DNA from: CAVUEG01 sp963740525
GTDB taxonomy: Bacteria > Actinomycetota > Actinomycetes > Propionibacteriales > Nocardioidaceae
Length of the DNA stretch: 64,000 bases
NCBI GenBank assembly: GCA_963740525.1
Contig: CAVUEG010000005.1
Coordinates: 62,001 to 126,000, forward strand
Reading direction: 5' to 3'
Part shown: in pieces, positions 23,945-33,330 of the stretch
How positions within the stretch are numbered: the stretch's first letter is position 1
How the letters are laid out: every line of letters begins with the position of its first letter
Position numbers and translations under genes: made by a program
Notes under the pieces: generated by a model
The model's database searches: none
Told to the model about the DNA's origin: nothing
Seen by the model: only the letters and a program-made list of their open reading frames with translations

Positions 23945-24193
23945 GTGAGGCGAGCAGGAGACACGGCAGTAGCGGCGGCCAACTGGGCTGAGCGTGTACG
24001 TCCGAGCGGGCTGGTTGTGATGGTCGCGCTGTTCGCGCTGAGCGTTCTACTCGACTACCTGAACCTCGAGGTCCCTCTCGCGGCCCAGTTCTTGATCGTG
24101 GTGCTCCTGGTGGCCTTCTACGTCGTCCCGTGGCTCGTGGCCGTCGTGCGCAACTTCGCGGCCGGCTACCGCAGGTCTGACAACGAATCCTGA
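23945..24193 (+). CDS. Small two-helix membrane protein, hypothetical
   Basis: 82 residues from a GTG at 23945: a short charged N-terminus (VRRAGDTAVAAANWAERVRP), then two hydrophobic helices (GLVVMVALFALSVLLDYLNL and QFLIVVLLVAFYVVPWLVAV), and a basic tail. It lies 34 nt behind the MprF-like gene on the same strand and may accompany it in the membrane. No homologous family is recognised, and the start has no clear ribosome site, so it could be spurious; the compositional pattern favours a real gene. Confidence 0.4.
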   Translation: MRRAGDTAVAAANWAERVRPSGLVVMVALFALSVLLDYLNLEVPLAAQFLIVVLLVAFYVVPWLVAVVRNFAAGYRRSDNES

Positions 24194-24460
24194 CCGGCAC
24201 CTCGTGGGTGCTTCACTTTCCGGGTCCGTGAATCGCCGGCCCAGGACCCGCCCGGACCTCGCCCCTGAGTCGCCTGAGCTCCCCGGGAGCCGCCTGGCGG
24301 CGTGACCTCGGCACCCGCTGGTCGTTGGTCACCGGGAATGGGCAAAACACCCATTTCGGCCAGGCAGGCCACTGCTCTTCGTTGCTGGATCGATCCGGTA
24401 GCGTGCTAACCGGTCCGGGTCACCTCGGCGTAGCGGCGTTCGACAGGTGGCCCGGGCCGC
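24194..24460. other. Intergenic region with short hairpins between convergent genes
   Basis: 267 bases with no supported gene, between convergent stops. AATGGG (24337-24342) and CCCATT (24350-24355) form a 6-bp hairpin with loop CAAAACA. Around 24393-24411, CCGGTAGCGTGCTAACCGG is an imperfect 19-nt dyad. Either could end transcription of the two flanking genes, though neither is followed by a clear U-tract. Confidence 0.4.
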
Positions 24461-26062
24461 TCACATCCGGGTCTCGGAGATGCTGGGCCCGATCCGGAGC
24501 CACCAGGCGGCGGCCGCGGGGTCGGGGCCGGTGCGGGAGAGCTCGGCGAGGCACTCGGCGCCCGCCATCCCGAGCACGTACATCGTGGCCCGTGTGATCG
24601 GCGGAATGTCGGCGGCGTTCATTGCCGCGACGAGCTCGGCCTCCTCGTCGGCGGTGAGCTTGCCGATGACCTGGCCGAGCGTCATCAGCGCGGTCACGCG
24701 CACCGGCATCCGGGTCTCGTGCAGCCCCCAGGCGAGCAGGGTGTCGCGCTGCGCCTCGGAGGCGACCTGGTGCATGGTGTGCAGCGCGCGCACGGCCGGC
24801 ACCTCTTCGCCCCGTGAGACGGTGCGCTGGAGCTGTTCGCCGAGCGCATCGCGGTAGGGGCTCACGCTGAGCAGCACGGAGGCCTGGTAGCGACGCTCGT
24901 GGTTGACATGGAAGAGCGCCTCGCGCACCAGTCGCTGGAGCATCGCGTCCGGCTCCACGGCGTACGACGCGGTGGTGTCGGCCTGGACCTTCTCCGCGAT
25001 CCGGGTGGCCAGCGGCCGGGTGGTCTCCATGGGGAGCAGCTCGCCGTGGTGGATGGCCAGGTCGAGCCGGGGCTGGGTCAGCGTGTCCTTGACCGCGAGC
25101 ATCAGCCGCTCGCGGGAGTCCTCGGGGAGCTGGGCGGCGATGTCGAGGGCGTCGATGTCGTGCACGTTGTGCCGGCTCTCCCGCAGCATGTGCAGGGCGA
25201 CCGCTTCGAGCCGGTCGAGGTCGAGGCGCTCGAAGTGCGCCCGGGCGATCTTGCCCGCCGCCGCCCACGACGCCCCCATCCGGAGCTGCCCGCGGCCGCC
25301 GGCGAGGAGACGGAGCACGAGGTCGCCGGCCTGCTTCTCCTCCACCTCCTGCAGCAGCGAGATCGGGGCGAGGACGAACTGCGTCTCGGGGTCGGTGACC
25401 AGCGCGCCGAGCGCCTTGACCACGTGCCGTTGCGAGGTGGTGTGCCGGACCATCATCCGGAAGGCCTCGAAGCGGAGCACGTAGGCGAGACCGGTGGAGC
25501 GGCCGAGCTCGCGCACGAGCAGGTCGGAGATCTGGGTCCAGGTGTCGGGGAGCAGGTAGACCTCGCGGTAGCGGGTCAGTGCGGTGGAGAGCTTGATCCA
25601 GCTCTCACCGGTGGCGTTGCCGCCGAGCACGGCCTCGAAGAGCTCGTCGAGCTCGAGGTGCACGAGCATCGGGTTGGCGTCGAGCATCTCCAGCGGGCTC
25701 GACTTGGGGTCCAACGAGCGGCGGATGCCCTCGGCGACGGCGGTGAGCTGGCCGGTGGCGAGCCCGAGCACGTCCTCGTACGCCGCGATCACCTTCATCG
25801 GCACCAGCTGCCGGCCGGACTCCCAGCGGCTCATCCGCGAGTGGTCGGCGGTGAGGCCGCGTTCCCGCAGCGCGTCGATGAAGCAGTCGCGCTTGGCGAG
25901 GTCGGGGTCCGCGGCATGGATGCGGGAGACGCCGAGCAGCCAGGCGATGCGCTGGTTGACCCCGCCGTGCACCCGGGTCAGCGGCGTGGGGTCTTCGGGC
26001 AGGCGGTACGGCCGCCCCCGCCTCCGCGTGGCAGGTGCCGACTCCCCGGACGGCGTCCCCAA
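24461..26062 (-). CDS. Large helix-turn-helix protein with an all-helical C-terminal region
   Basis: 533 residues from a TTG at 26062, which has AGGGGGG only 6 nt upstream; a GTG at 26131 in the same frame would add 23 residues. The N-terminal 110 residues carry a DNA-binding-like region (NQRIAWLLGVSRIHAADPDL, SRMSRWESGRQLVPMKVIAA), with SRMSRWESG resembling an Xre recognition helix. The remaining 400 residues are helical and repetitive in character (QRHVVKALGALVTDPETQFV, PVRVTALMTLGQVIGKLTAD), like HEAT-type repeats. It is divergent from the surface-protein gene and could regulate it, which is inferred from position. I do not recognise a characterised homologue. Confidence 0.6.
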   Translation of the reverse strand: MGTPSGESAPATRRRGRPYRLPEDPTPLTRVHGGVNQRIAWLLGVSRIHAADPDLAKRDCFIDALRERGLTADHSRMSRWESGRQLVPMKVIAAYEDVLGLATGQLTAVAEGIRRSLDPKSSPLEMLDANPMLVHLELDELFEAVLGGNATGESWIKLSTALTRYREVYLLPDTWTQISDLLVRELGRSTGLAYVLRFEAFRMMVRHTTSQRHVVKALGALVTDPETQFVLAPISLLQEVEEKQAGDLVLRLLAGGRGQLRMGASWAAAGKIARAHFERLDLDRLEAVALHMLRESRHNVHDIDALDIAAQLPEDSRERLMLAVKDTLTQPRLDLAIHHGELLPMETTRPLATRIAEKVQADTTASYAVEPDAMLQRLVREALFHVNHERRYQASVLLSVSPYRDALGEQLQRTVSRGEEVPAVRALHTMHQVASEAQRDTLLAWGLHETRMPVRVTALMTLGQVIGKLTADEEAELVAAMNAADIPPITRATMYVLGMAGAECLAELSRTGPDPAAAAWWLRIGPSISETRM

Positions 26063-26239
26063 GCAAATCCCCCCTGTGCCGCTGCGGTGACCGCTGGTCT
26101 CGATCCCCTTGGTGGTAGGGAACGCTCTCACGTCCCTGGTCCAGCAACCGTCACAGTAGGGGAGGACCGCTGCTCCTGTCCTGACTTTCGAAGGCGCACA
26201 CATGCGCAGCAAACGCCGAAACCGCCTCGTATGCCGCAC

Positions 26240-26428
26240 TTGGGTTTTTTGTCACTGTGACCCAGGTCATGCAAGTACTGAACCTTCTGCGGCATGAGTC
26301 CGTAACGTCCGCGTTGGCGTCAGCGGCCTAGAGGTCCCTGGTGCGTCGGTACTACGGGGGCCCTCGGCTCCCTGCTCCGGACAGGGGACTTCCCTGCGAG
26401 GGGATAAAGATTCCGGAAAGGTTTCAAC
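26240..26428 (+). promoter_or_regulatory. Divergent control region and long leader of the surface-protein gene
   Basis: About 190 bases lie before the surface-protein start and about 370 separate the two divergent genes. GTCACTGTGAC at 26251-26261 is a perfect 11-nt dyad just after a run of six T. The leader contains GTCCCTG (about 26333) and CAGGGGAC (about 26381), which can pair with one bulge and would enclose a GC-rich loop. GGAAAGG precedes the ATG at 26429. No known riboswitch pattern was recognised. Confidence 0.4.
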
Positions 26429-29400
26429 ATGATCAGCAGCGGCATGAAGCGGAGCCTGGCTGTCACAGCCGTCTCCGCACTGGCAGTAACGGGCCTTCCG
26501 TTCCTCGCCGGCTCAGCAAACGCAGTTCCCCTCGCGGAGCGCTACGCCCCCACCGAGTCGGAGCTCTTCACCGCCTCCAACATGACGGTGCCGGCAGTCG
26601 GCGTCCGCAACGACGGCGTCAACCAGACCGTCCACCTCGTCTCCACCGGCGGCTCCTCAGTGGCGCAGATGCGCTACTCCTACACCTTCGCGACGGTGAC
26701 CACCACGATCGCCACGGTCTCGCGCTCCAACGGCGTCTTCTCCGCCGAGTGGGCCCCGCCGTCGAACACCTACGGCATCCCCAACGGCGTGGAAATCACG
26801 GCCCAGCCGCTCGGCAACGCCGGCCAGGAGATCGGCACCGCCCAGACCCAGATCGTCACCGTGGACGCCAACGCGACCACGATCGACATCGCCAACGCCC
26901 CCGGCTCGAGCGTCGGTATCTTCGAGGCCCCCTACACCGGCCACACCGGTGACTGGGGCATCCTCTCCGGCACCACGTCCGACGTGACCAACCCCGTCAC
27001 GCTTCAGGACCAGGGCGACGGTCTCAACGACGCAATGGCCGCGGACATCTACGGCGACCCCGCCGGCGGCGTGCGCACCTTCAAGGGCGTCGCGAACTTC
27101 GACACCTCCGTTGGTCACTACCCCTGGGACACCACGGACCCGAAGCTCGACCAGGCGGTCGTGCAGGGCATGGCGGGCACCGACGACAACGAGACCGTGA
27201 ACGTCTACAAGCAGACGATCACCACGGTCACCGCTGCCGCCACGAACGCGAACCCCCCGGCCAGCAACCCTGACACCGACGTCGTCGTCACGGTGCTCGA
27301 CCAGAGCGGCAAGGCGATCGCCGGCGCCGAGGTTGTCCAGGACCCGACGGGCACCCCGGTCACCAAGTACACCGACGCCAACGGCAAGGCGACCTTCCCG
27401 GTCACCGGTGACGCCGACGGCAACACCTTCACCTACCTGGTGAACGTCGACGACGAGGACGGCTACCAGTCCGCCAAGGACTTCCAGCGCAACGTCACCG
27501 TCACGACCTACAACGACGCGGCCTCCGCGATCACCCCGAACGCGTCCGCCCTCGGCAACGCGCTCGACTTCGGTGAGTACGCCGCCGACCCGGTCACGAT
27601 CACTGTGACCGACCAGAACGGTGCTCCGAAGAACAACGAGAACGTGCTCTACAGCTGGTCCGTCGCCCCGTTCGCGGGTGGCGCCAGCCAGGCGGCGGGC
27701 TCCGGCAACGTGACCACCGGCACCAACGGCAAGGCCACGATCCCGGCTCCCACCGGTGGCGTTCCGGGCACCTACACGCTCACGACCTACATCGAGCGCG
27801 ACGGCAACCCGGGCAAGACCGCCGGCGACCTGTCCGGCGCCCCGCTGAACGTCAAGATGGGCAACGCGGAGATCGTCTGGGCCGACGACGAGGTCGCCCA
27901 GGCGCCCGCCGGCAGCTCGAAGACCTTCAACGGCACCCTCGAGCTCGAGGACGGGACCGGCCTGGCCGGCCGCGAGGTCACCATGGACTACGCCCCTGGT
28001 GACGAGTACGCCCCTGACGGCGCCGGCGACTCGTTCGTCTCGACCTCGCAGCCCGCGGGCACCACGCGGATCAACAACAACTCCGCGATGGACACCACGG
28101 ACTCGAACGGTGGCATCAGCGTCTCGCTGACCGACCCGAGCGAGACCCCGCAGCCGCGCGAGATGTACGCCGACCTGTACGCCCAGACCACGGGCACCGC
28201 GGCTGACGCCGGGGCCGAGTCGGTCGACCTCGAGGTCGACTGGCTGACGGACCTCGTCCCGGCAGTGGGCCAGACCGGCACGCACGAGTACAAGCTGGAC
28301 GGCTACGCGACACCTGGCCGCCCGGTCCGCGTGTCGATCCACCTGCGGAACGCCGATGGCACCAACCTCACGGACCAGAACGTCACCGTGACCACGGACC
28401 ACGGCTTCTTCACCACGCCGGCTCCGACTACACCATGGACGAGCTCATCCCGGCCCCGGCCGCGGCTGAGGGCGCCAACTACGGCGAGTGGGAGAACCGC
28501 GGCACGACCGACCACCTCACCACCAATGACAATGGCTGGGCCGTGACCACCTGGCGATCGAGAGGGACGCCGGCTTCGACGACGACGGCTGGGTCACCTC
28601 CATGGTGAAGTTCACCGTGGGCGGCAAGACCTTCACCCAGGAGGTCGACTGGACTCCTTCGACCCGCTGAACCCGGGTGCGGTGAAGATCGTCCTCGGCG
28701 ACGCGGCCGACTCAGACCGTCGGCGTGCTGCCGAAGGCGCCGACGACCGAGACGCGTCAACTTCAACTATTCGCCACCGACCAGTTCGACAACCTCACCT
28801 CGGGCCGTCACCTGAGCGACGGGTCGTCTCCGGCGGACATCTACGACTAGGCTGCGGACACGATCAGCAACGGTGACACCGTGTGGTCGGAGTTCACCGA
28901 CGACGCTTCCTAGCGCGCCGTCTGACTCGGATGTGGCGACCGACCAGATCGTCACCGGCACCTGGACCGACGCCGACACCACCACCTGGACCGACGCCGA
29001 CCTCGCCACGCCCGGCTTCCAGGAGGAGGACGGCTGCGGCAACGACGGTGTCAAGTACGACTCCAAGACCGTCAGCGGCGCGATGGCAGACGATCAACTG
29101 GTACGTGATCGACTTCGCCAACTCGGTCTACACCCTCACCCACACGGGTGCGGACACGCAGCCCGTGGGCACCACGGTGACCGAGACCTACAAGGCGGTC
29201 GACCAGAACGGTGAGCCGATCAAGGGTCTGAACGTCGAGTTCTTCCGCACCGGTCCGGACGACCTCCAGGACGGCGACGGCAACTCCGGCGACTACACCG
29301 GCAACGACGGCAAGGCGTACTACGTCTTCCAGGGCGCCAAGGCCGGCACCGCCACGACCACCGCCGTCGTGTGGATGTACGACAACGCGGCCGACAACTG

Positions 29401-29737
29401 GGTGCTCGTGCCGGTGGCCGAGCAGGCCGACGTGGTGAAGTTCGCCGGGTCCGTCAAGTCGTCGATCACCTCGCGTCTCATGGGTCACAACAACGGCGCG
29501 AAGCGCGACCACCTGCTGGTCAACGCTCCGAGCCGGGCCCACGGTGCGGTCGTCAAGCTGTTCAAGATCACCGCGACTGGCCGCCACCTCGTGGGCCGGG
29601 CGCACCTGAACTCGGTGGGCAACCACCGGTTCGGCGTGGCCGACCGCAACGGTCGTCGCTACACCAAGTTCATCGCGGTCGTCCGTCAGACCCCGCGTAC
29701 GCTCGGTGACACCACGAACATCAAGCGTGTTCGTTGA
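26429..29737 (+). CDS. Exported Ig-like (Big_1) surface protein, about 1,100 residues, multiple frameshifts
   Basis: Starts at the ATG at 26429. The signal peptide MKRSLAVTAVSALAVTGLPF ends near GSANA-VP. Repeated Ig-like modules follow, with Big_1 hallmarks such as DTDVVVTVLDQSGKAIAGAE with TDANGKATFPV, then VTITVTDQNGAPKNNENVLY with TGTNGKATIPA, and a late one (VTETYKAVDQNGEPIKGLNV with GNDGKAYYVF). The last 90 residues are basic (TSRLMGHNNGAKRDHLLVNA) and could bind the wall. The frame is intact to about 28418 and from about 29095, but between them it shifts some eight times and contains an in-frame TAG. Every shifted piece still reads as good protein. It is AT-richer at codon third positions nowhere, so it looks native. 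Confidence 0.75.
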
Positions 29738-29775
29738 TCTAAGGCACTCAGCCTCGGCTGACTGACCCTGGGATC

Positions 29776-29801
29776 GGGGCGGCCCTTCACCGGGCCGCCC
29801 C
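29776..29801 (+). terminator. Intrinsic terminator-like hairpin after the surface-protein gene
   Basis: GGGGCGGCCC (29776-29785) and GGGCCGCCCC (29792-29801) form a perfect 10-bp stem with a 6-nt loop (TTCACC), 39 nt after the surface-protein stop. The stem is followed by GCTTCC with no U-tract, which is common in high-GC actinobacteria. Confidence 0.7.
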
Positions 29802-29863
29802 GCTTCCGAACACCAGGGTCGTGCAGGACCACCAACCTTCATAAGTGCCCTGGTGCCACGATC

Positions 29864-29914
29864 GCGGTCCGGGTCATTGTCTGAACGCCGCTGCGAGACA
29901 ATGACCCGGACCGC
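29864..29914. repeat. Perfect 19-bp inverted repeat with 13-nt loop
   Basis: GCGGTCCGGGTCATTGTCT (29864-29882) and AGACAATGACCCGGACCGC (29896-29914) are exact reverse complements around a 13-nt loop. The element lies between the surface-protein terminator and the thioesterase gene, 25-34 nt before the latter's possible starts. It could be a second terminator, an operator, or a mobile-element end; there is no U-tract. See findings. Confidence 0.8.
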
Positions 29915-29948
29915 TTCGTCATGTCCGGGGTCGGGCAGGATGACCCGC

Positions 29949-30767
29949 GTGGCCACCTCCGAGTTCGACACCGGCATCGCAGTCTCCGACCAGGGCGACG
30001 GCCGGTTCGGCGCAACACTGGGCCAGGGCTGGACGATCGGCGCTGCCGTGAACGGCGGCCACCTGCTCGCGGTGATGGGCAACGCCCTGCGGCACAGCCT
30101 CGGAACAGAGTCTGGCCACGTCGACCCGGTCACCGTCAGCGCCTACTACCTCGCAGCGGCCGAGCCCGGCCCGGCGCGGGTCGAGACCACCGTCCTGCGT
30201 CGCGGGGGCCGGCTCAGCACGGGCCAGGCCTCGCTCTTCCAGGGCGACGAGGAACGGATCCGGGCCCTGGCGACCTACGCCGACCTGGACCAGGTCCACG
30301 GTGAGACCGCCACGACCGCGACCCCCCGGCCGATGCCACCGGTCGAGGAGTGCCTGCCGTCGTCGGCCGCACCCGACCAGGTGAAGCAGATGGCCCCGCT
30401 GATGGGGCGCTTCGACTTCCGCTTCGACCCGGACTCCGTCGGCTGGACGGTGGGCAAGCCGTCCATGCAGGGAAGGATGCAGGCGTGGGCCAGGTTCGCC
30501 GACGGCCGGGACTTCGACCCGCTGTCGCTGCTGCTGCTCTGTGACGCGCTCCCGCCGACGACGATGGACCTCGGCCTGACCGGGTGGGCGCCGACCCTCG
30601 AGCTCACCGTGCACGTGCGGGCCAGGCCCGCGCCCGGCTGGGTGCACGTCAGCCACGAGACCCGCAACCTCGCCGGCGGCCTGTTCGAGGAGGATGCCGA
30701 GGTCTGGGACTCGACCGGGCGCCTGGTCGCCCAGTCCCGGCAGCTCGCGCTGGTGCCGCGCGGCTGA
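29949..30767 (+). CDS. Acyl-CoA thioesterase family protein (TesB-like double hotdog)
   Basis: 272 residues from the GTG at 29949 (VATSEFDTGIAVSDQGDGRF), with GCAGGA about 9 nt upstream; an ATG at 29940 is also possible. Two hotdog halves are visible: TLGQGWTIGAAVNGGHLLAV with VSAYYLAAAEPGPARVETTV in the first, and WARFADGRDFDPLSLLLLCD with LTVHVRARPAPGWVHVSHET in the second. The protein should hydrolyse acyl-CoA thioesters. The typical N-G-G-x-L motif of the helix is present. Substrate chain length is unknown. A perfect inverted repeat stands just upstream. Confidence 0.75.
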   Translation: MATSEFDTGIAVSDQGDGRFGATLGQGWTIGAAVNGGHLLAVMGNALRHSLGTESGHVDPVTVSAYYLAAAEPGPARVETTVLRRGGRLSTGQASLFQGDEERIRALATYADLDQVHGETATTATPRPMPPVEECLPSSAAPDQVKQMAPLMGRFDFRFDPDSVGWTVGKPSMQGRMQAWARFADGRDFDPLSLLLLCDALPPTTMDLGLTGWAPTLELTVHVRARPAPGWVHVSHETRNLAGGLFEEDAEVWDSTGRLVAQSRQLALVPRG

Positions 30768-30821
30768 GCGGCACTGCCGCCGAATGGGACCTTTCGCCCA
30801 TCGGCGGCTAGGGTCGGCGAC

Positions 30822-31793
30822 ATGCAGTCAGCCATGGATCTGTCCCCGATGACCGACGACGAGTTCGACCGGTGGCGCGCCGGCCAGGTCGACCTGGAGG
30901 CGCCCTGGCTGGTCAGCATCGGCGTCGACGAGGACGAGGCGGCCCGACGGGCGGAGGAGAACCTGGCGAAGGTGCTCCCCGAGGGGCCGCGAACCCCCGA
31001 CCACCAGCTGCTGACCGCCCGGGTGGACGACCGCGTGGTCGGCTGTGCCTGGCTCGCCGTCGACCGGTCACCCCAGGGTGTGGCCGGGACCTTGCGCCAG
31101 TTCGCGCTCGCCGAGGGGCACTCCCGGATGGACCTGCACACGTTCCTCCGAGCAGTGGAGAAGGCCGCTGAGCTGGAGGGGGCGACCTCGATCGCCTTCG
31201 AGGTCGAGGCGGCTGCCGCTCCGGAGGTCCTCGCGGTGGGATACCTGGCGACGATGGTGACCCTGTCGAAGCGGATCGACCTCAGCCCTCCCGTGGAGTT
31301 CGAGGGCGTGCCGGCTCTGACCCTGCGGAAGATGACCGACGAGCAGTACGCCGACCTCGTCACGGACCTGCGCCGCACCGAGCTGGACGACCTGCGCCGC
31401 AGCGGCGTGCTGCGCCCCGGAGCCGAGGACGCGCGGCCGGAGTCACCACTGGACCGCCTGCCGCAGGGGAAGGACACCCCGGGTCAGAACTTCCTCATGG
31501 GCTACGACGGCGACGAGCCGGTGGCGAGGCTCTGGGTGACCCTCCGGAAGAACGCGGAAGGCCTGGACGGCTACAGCAACTACATGGACGTCGTGTCCAC
31601 GCGCCGCGGTCAGGCGTACGGCAAGGCGATGGGAGCCGCGGCCAACGCCCTGTACCGCGAGAAGGGCGTGCGTGAGATCCGGTTCCGCATGTTCGCGGCC
31701 AACACACCGGCCCGCGCCCTCGCAGCCAGCCTGGGGTACCACGAGGACCGCCTGCTGATGCGCAAGGACCTGGCGGACGCCACAGCCGGCTGA
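30822..31793 (+). CDS. Tandem GNAT-family acetyltransferase
   Basis: 323 residues from the ATG at 30822. The C-terminal GNAT domain (about 150-320) is clear: ARLWVTLRKNAEGLDGYSNY, then VSTRRGQAYGKAMGAAANAL (acetyl-CoA loop) and FAANTPARALAASLGYHEDR. The N-terminal half (MTDDEFDRWRAGQVDLEAPW, then DHQLLTARVDDRVVGCAWLA) is a degenerate GNAT fold without the CoA loop. Two-domain members of this kind are common in actinobacteria with mostly unknown substrates. It is 54 nt downstream of the thioesterase on the same strand. Confidence 0.7.
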   Translation: MQSAMDLSPMTDDEFDRWRAGQVDLEAPWLVSIGVDEDEAARRAEENLAKVLPEGPRTPDHQLLTARVDDRVVGCAWLAVDRSPQGVAGTLRQFALAEGHSRMDLHTFLRAVEKAAELEGATSIAFEVEAAAAPEVLAVGYLATMVTLSKRIDLSPPVEFEGVPALTLRKMTDEQYADLVTDLRRTELDDLRRSGVLRPGAEDARPESPLDRLPQGKDTPGQNFLMGYDGDEPVARLWVTLRKNAEGLDGYSNYMDVVSTRRGQAYGKAMGAAANALYREKGVREIRFRMFAANTPARALAASLGYHEDRLLMRKDLADATAG

Positions 31794-31819
31794 AACCGGA
31801 CCGTCGCGCTCGGTCGCGG

Positions 31820-32875
31820 TCAGTCGAAGCGTGAGCGCGGCATCGCGAAGACCGAGCGGTGCTTGGGGAACTCCGCCAGCGACCACAGCTCGTCGGTCGA
31901 GGGCCAGTAGGTGAGGTCCTCGGGCCCGACCGGCATCGCCAGCCTGTGCGGGGTGAACGCGCCCGGTTCCCCGGCGTGCACGGTGCCGGGCATCATCCCC
32001 CGGCTCGCGGAGACGTACCACCGGCCGTTCACGGTGACCGCCCCCTGCATCTGGCCGACGCCGCGCTTGTGCAGGTCCAACGGCACCGACCGTCCGTCCT
32101 CGTCCTCCATGAGCAGGCCATCGGCGCCCATCGCGTAGCGCATCAGCCGCCAGGTCTTGTCCTTGCCGCCGTACTCCCCGGCCACCAGGCCGTGCGCCGG
32201 GTCGGAGCGGTCCAGCGACAGGAACGAGTAGCGCAGCGGGGCGTTGCCCTCCGACGTCACCGCCAGGTAGGCGAACCGGACCGGCAGGACGTAGGTGTAG
32301 GGGCCCTCCTCGGTCGCCACGATGTCGTCGAGCCGGAAGGACACGATGCCGCGGACGGTGCTCGCCACGTGCATCCAGTCGCCGCGCCAGAGGATCCCGC
32401 CGGCGTGGATGCGCAGCGGCTCGACGCCGCCGTCGCCGGTCGGGACCACGAGCAGCACGTGCCGGTAGCGCAGCGTGTCCGCGTCCACGAAGGTCAGCCG
32501 GCTGCCGGGACCGGGGTCGTCGGGCGCGGCCTTCGCGTACCAGCTCGTCGCGATCACCCGACGGCCGAGCACGACCTCGTCGTCGCTGGCGTCCGCGGAG
32601 GTGGAGATGCCCTGGGGCCACCAGCGGCGGTCGGTGTTGTCGCGCTGGTCCCAGCTGAACGCCTGCGACACCGCCAGCCCGACCACCCGGGCCGGGCGCG
32701 CCTGCCGGTGCAGGTCGTCCAGGACGCCGGCCAGCCCGCACGGATCGCCCAGCCGCCCGTGCAGCGCCGCGATCTCCTCGGCGTTCTCCTCGGTGCGCAC
32801 CAGATGCACGTCGCACTCCTGCCCCCGGGACCAGCGGTCCTCGGCTACCGTGCTCCGAGTCTCGCCGACGCCCAC
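31820..32875 (-). CDS. Hypothetical beta-rich protein (propeller-like)
   Basis: About 351 residues if it starts at the GTG at 32875; because the divergent NUDIX gene begins at 32900, a start further inside (for example near VHLVRTEENAEE) is possible. The sequence is soluble and beta-rich with repeated Trp and Gly motifs: RRWWPQGISTSADASDDEVV, GILWRGDWMHVASTVRGIVS, QGAVTVNGRWYVSASRG and EDLTYWPSTDELWSLAEFP. These resemble blades of a propeller. No catalytic motif, signal peptide or named family is recognised. Its stop is 26 nt from the convergent GNAT gene. Confidence 0.55.
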   Translation of the reverse strand: MGVGETRSTVAEDRWSRGQECDVHLVRTEENAEEIAALHGRLGDPCGLAGVLDDLHRQARPARVVGLAVSQAFSWDQRDNTDRRWWPQGISTSADASDDEVVLGRRVIATSWYAKAAPDDPGPGSRLTFVDADTLRYRHVLLVVPTGDGGVEPLRIHAGGILWRGDWMHVASTVRGIVSFRLDDIVATEEGPYTYVLPVRFAYLAVTSEGNAPLRYSFLSLDRSDPAHGLVAGEYGGKDKTWRLMRYAMGADGLLMEDEDGRSVPLDLHKRGVGQMQGAVTVNGRWYVSASRGMMPGTVHAGEPGAFTPHRLAMPVGPEDLTYWPSTDELWSLAEFPKHRSVFAMPRSRFD

Positions 32876-32899
32876 CGACCACGTAAAGGAGGTGTCCGG

Positions 32900-33330
32900 G
32901 TGGCCACCTCCGCTCCCTCGCCCCCGCCCGGACCCACCGTGGTCGTCGGTGCCGCGATCGGGCACGCCGGTCGGGTGCTCGCCGCCCGGCGTACGACGCC
33001 GCCGGAGGCCGCCGGCCGCTGGGAGTTCCCCGGCGGCAAGGTCGAGCCGGGGGAGGACCCCGCAGCGGCCGTGGTGCGCGAGATCGCCGAGGAGCTCTCG
33101 TGCACGATCGAGGTGACCGGCTGGCTGGACGGCGAGGTGCCGGTCAAGCCCGGCTACGTGCTGCGGGTGGCGCGGGCCCGGCTGGTCGACGGCGAGCCGA
33201 TCCCGCACGAGCACGACGCGGTGCGCTGGCTGCGTCCCGACCAGCTCGACGAGGTCGACTGGCTGGAGGCGGACCTGCCGTTCGTCGAGCAGCTGAGCCG
33301 CCCCGGTGAGCCGGCGGCCCGGTCAGGGCG
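32900..33330 (+). CDS. NUDIX hydrolase (MutT-like), 3' end disturbed
   Basis: From the GTG at 32900 (VATSAPSPPPGPTVVVGAAI) the NUDIX box is complete: GGKVEPGEDPAAAVVREIAE followed by ELSC, the GX5EX7REUXEEXGU pattern that binds Mg and a nucleoside diphosphate linkage. GRWEFPGGKVEPGE and the later HDAVRWLRPDQLDEVDWLEA fit 8-oxo-dGTP pyrophosphatases. The domain ends near 33300, yet the frame has no stop until 33613, running through the next gene in a different frame. A one-base error near the end that hides the true stop is the likely reason. Confidence 0.75.

Noticed and set aside
26240..26428. Riboswitch in the surface-protein leader
   Set aside because: The leader has possible stems but none of the conserved cores I know (including the cyclic di-AMP type that controls wall genes in actinobacteria) could be found.
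26657..28402. A 581-codon open frame antisense to the surface-protein gene
   Set aside because: Val/Gly/Arg-rich mirror of the Thr/Asp/Asn-rich surface protein; no domain and no start signal.
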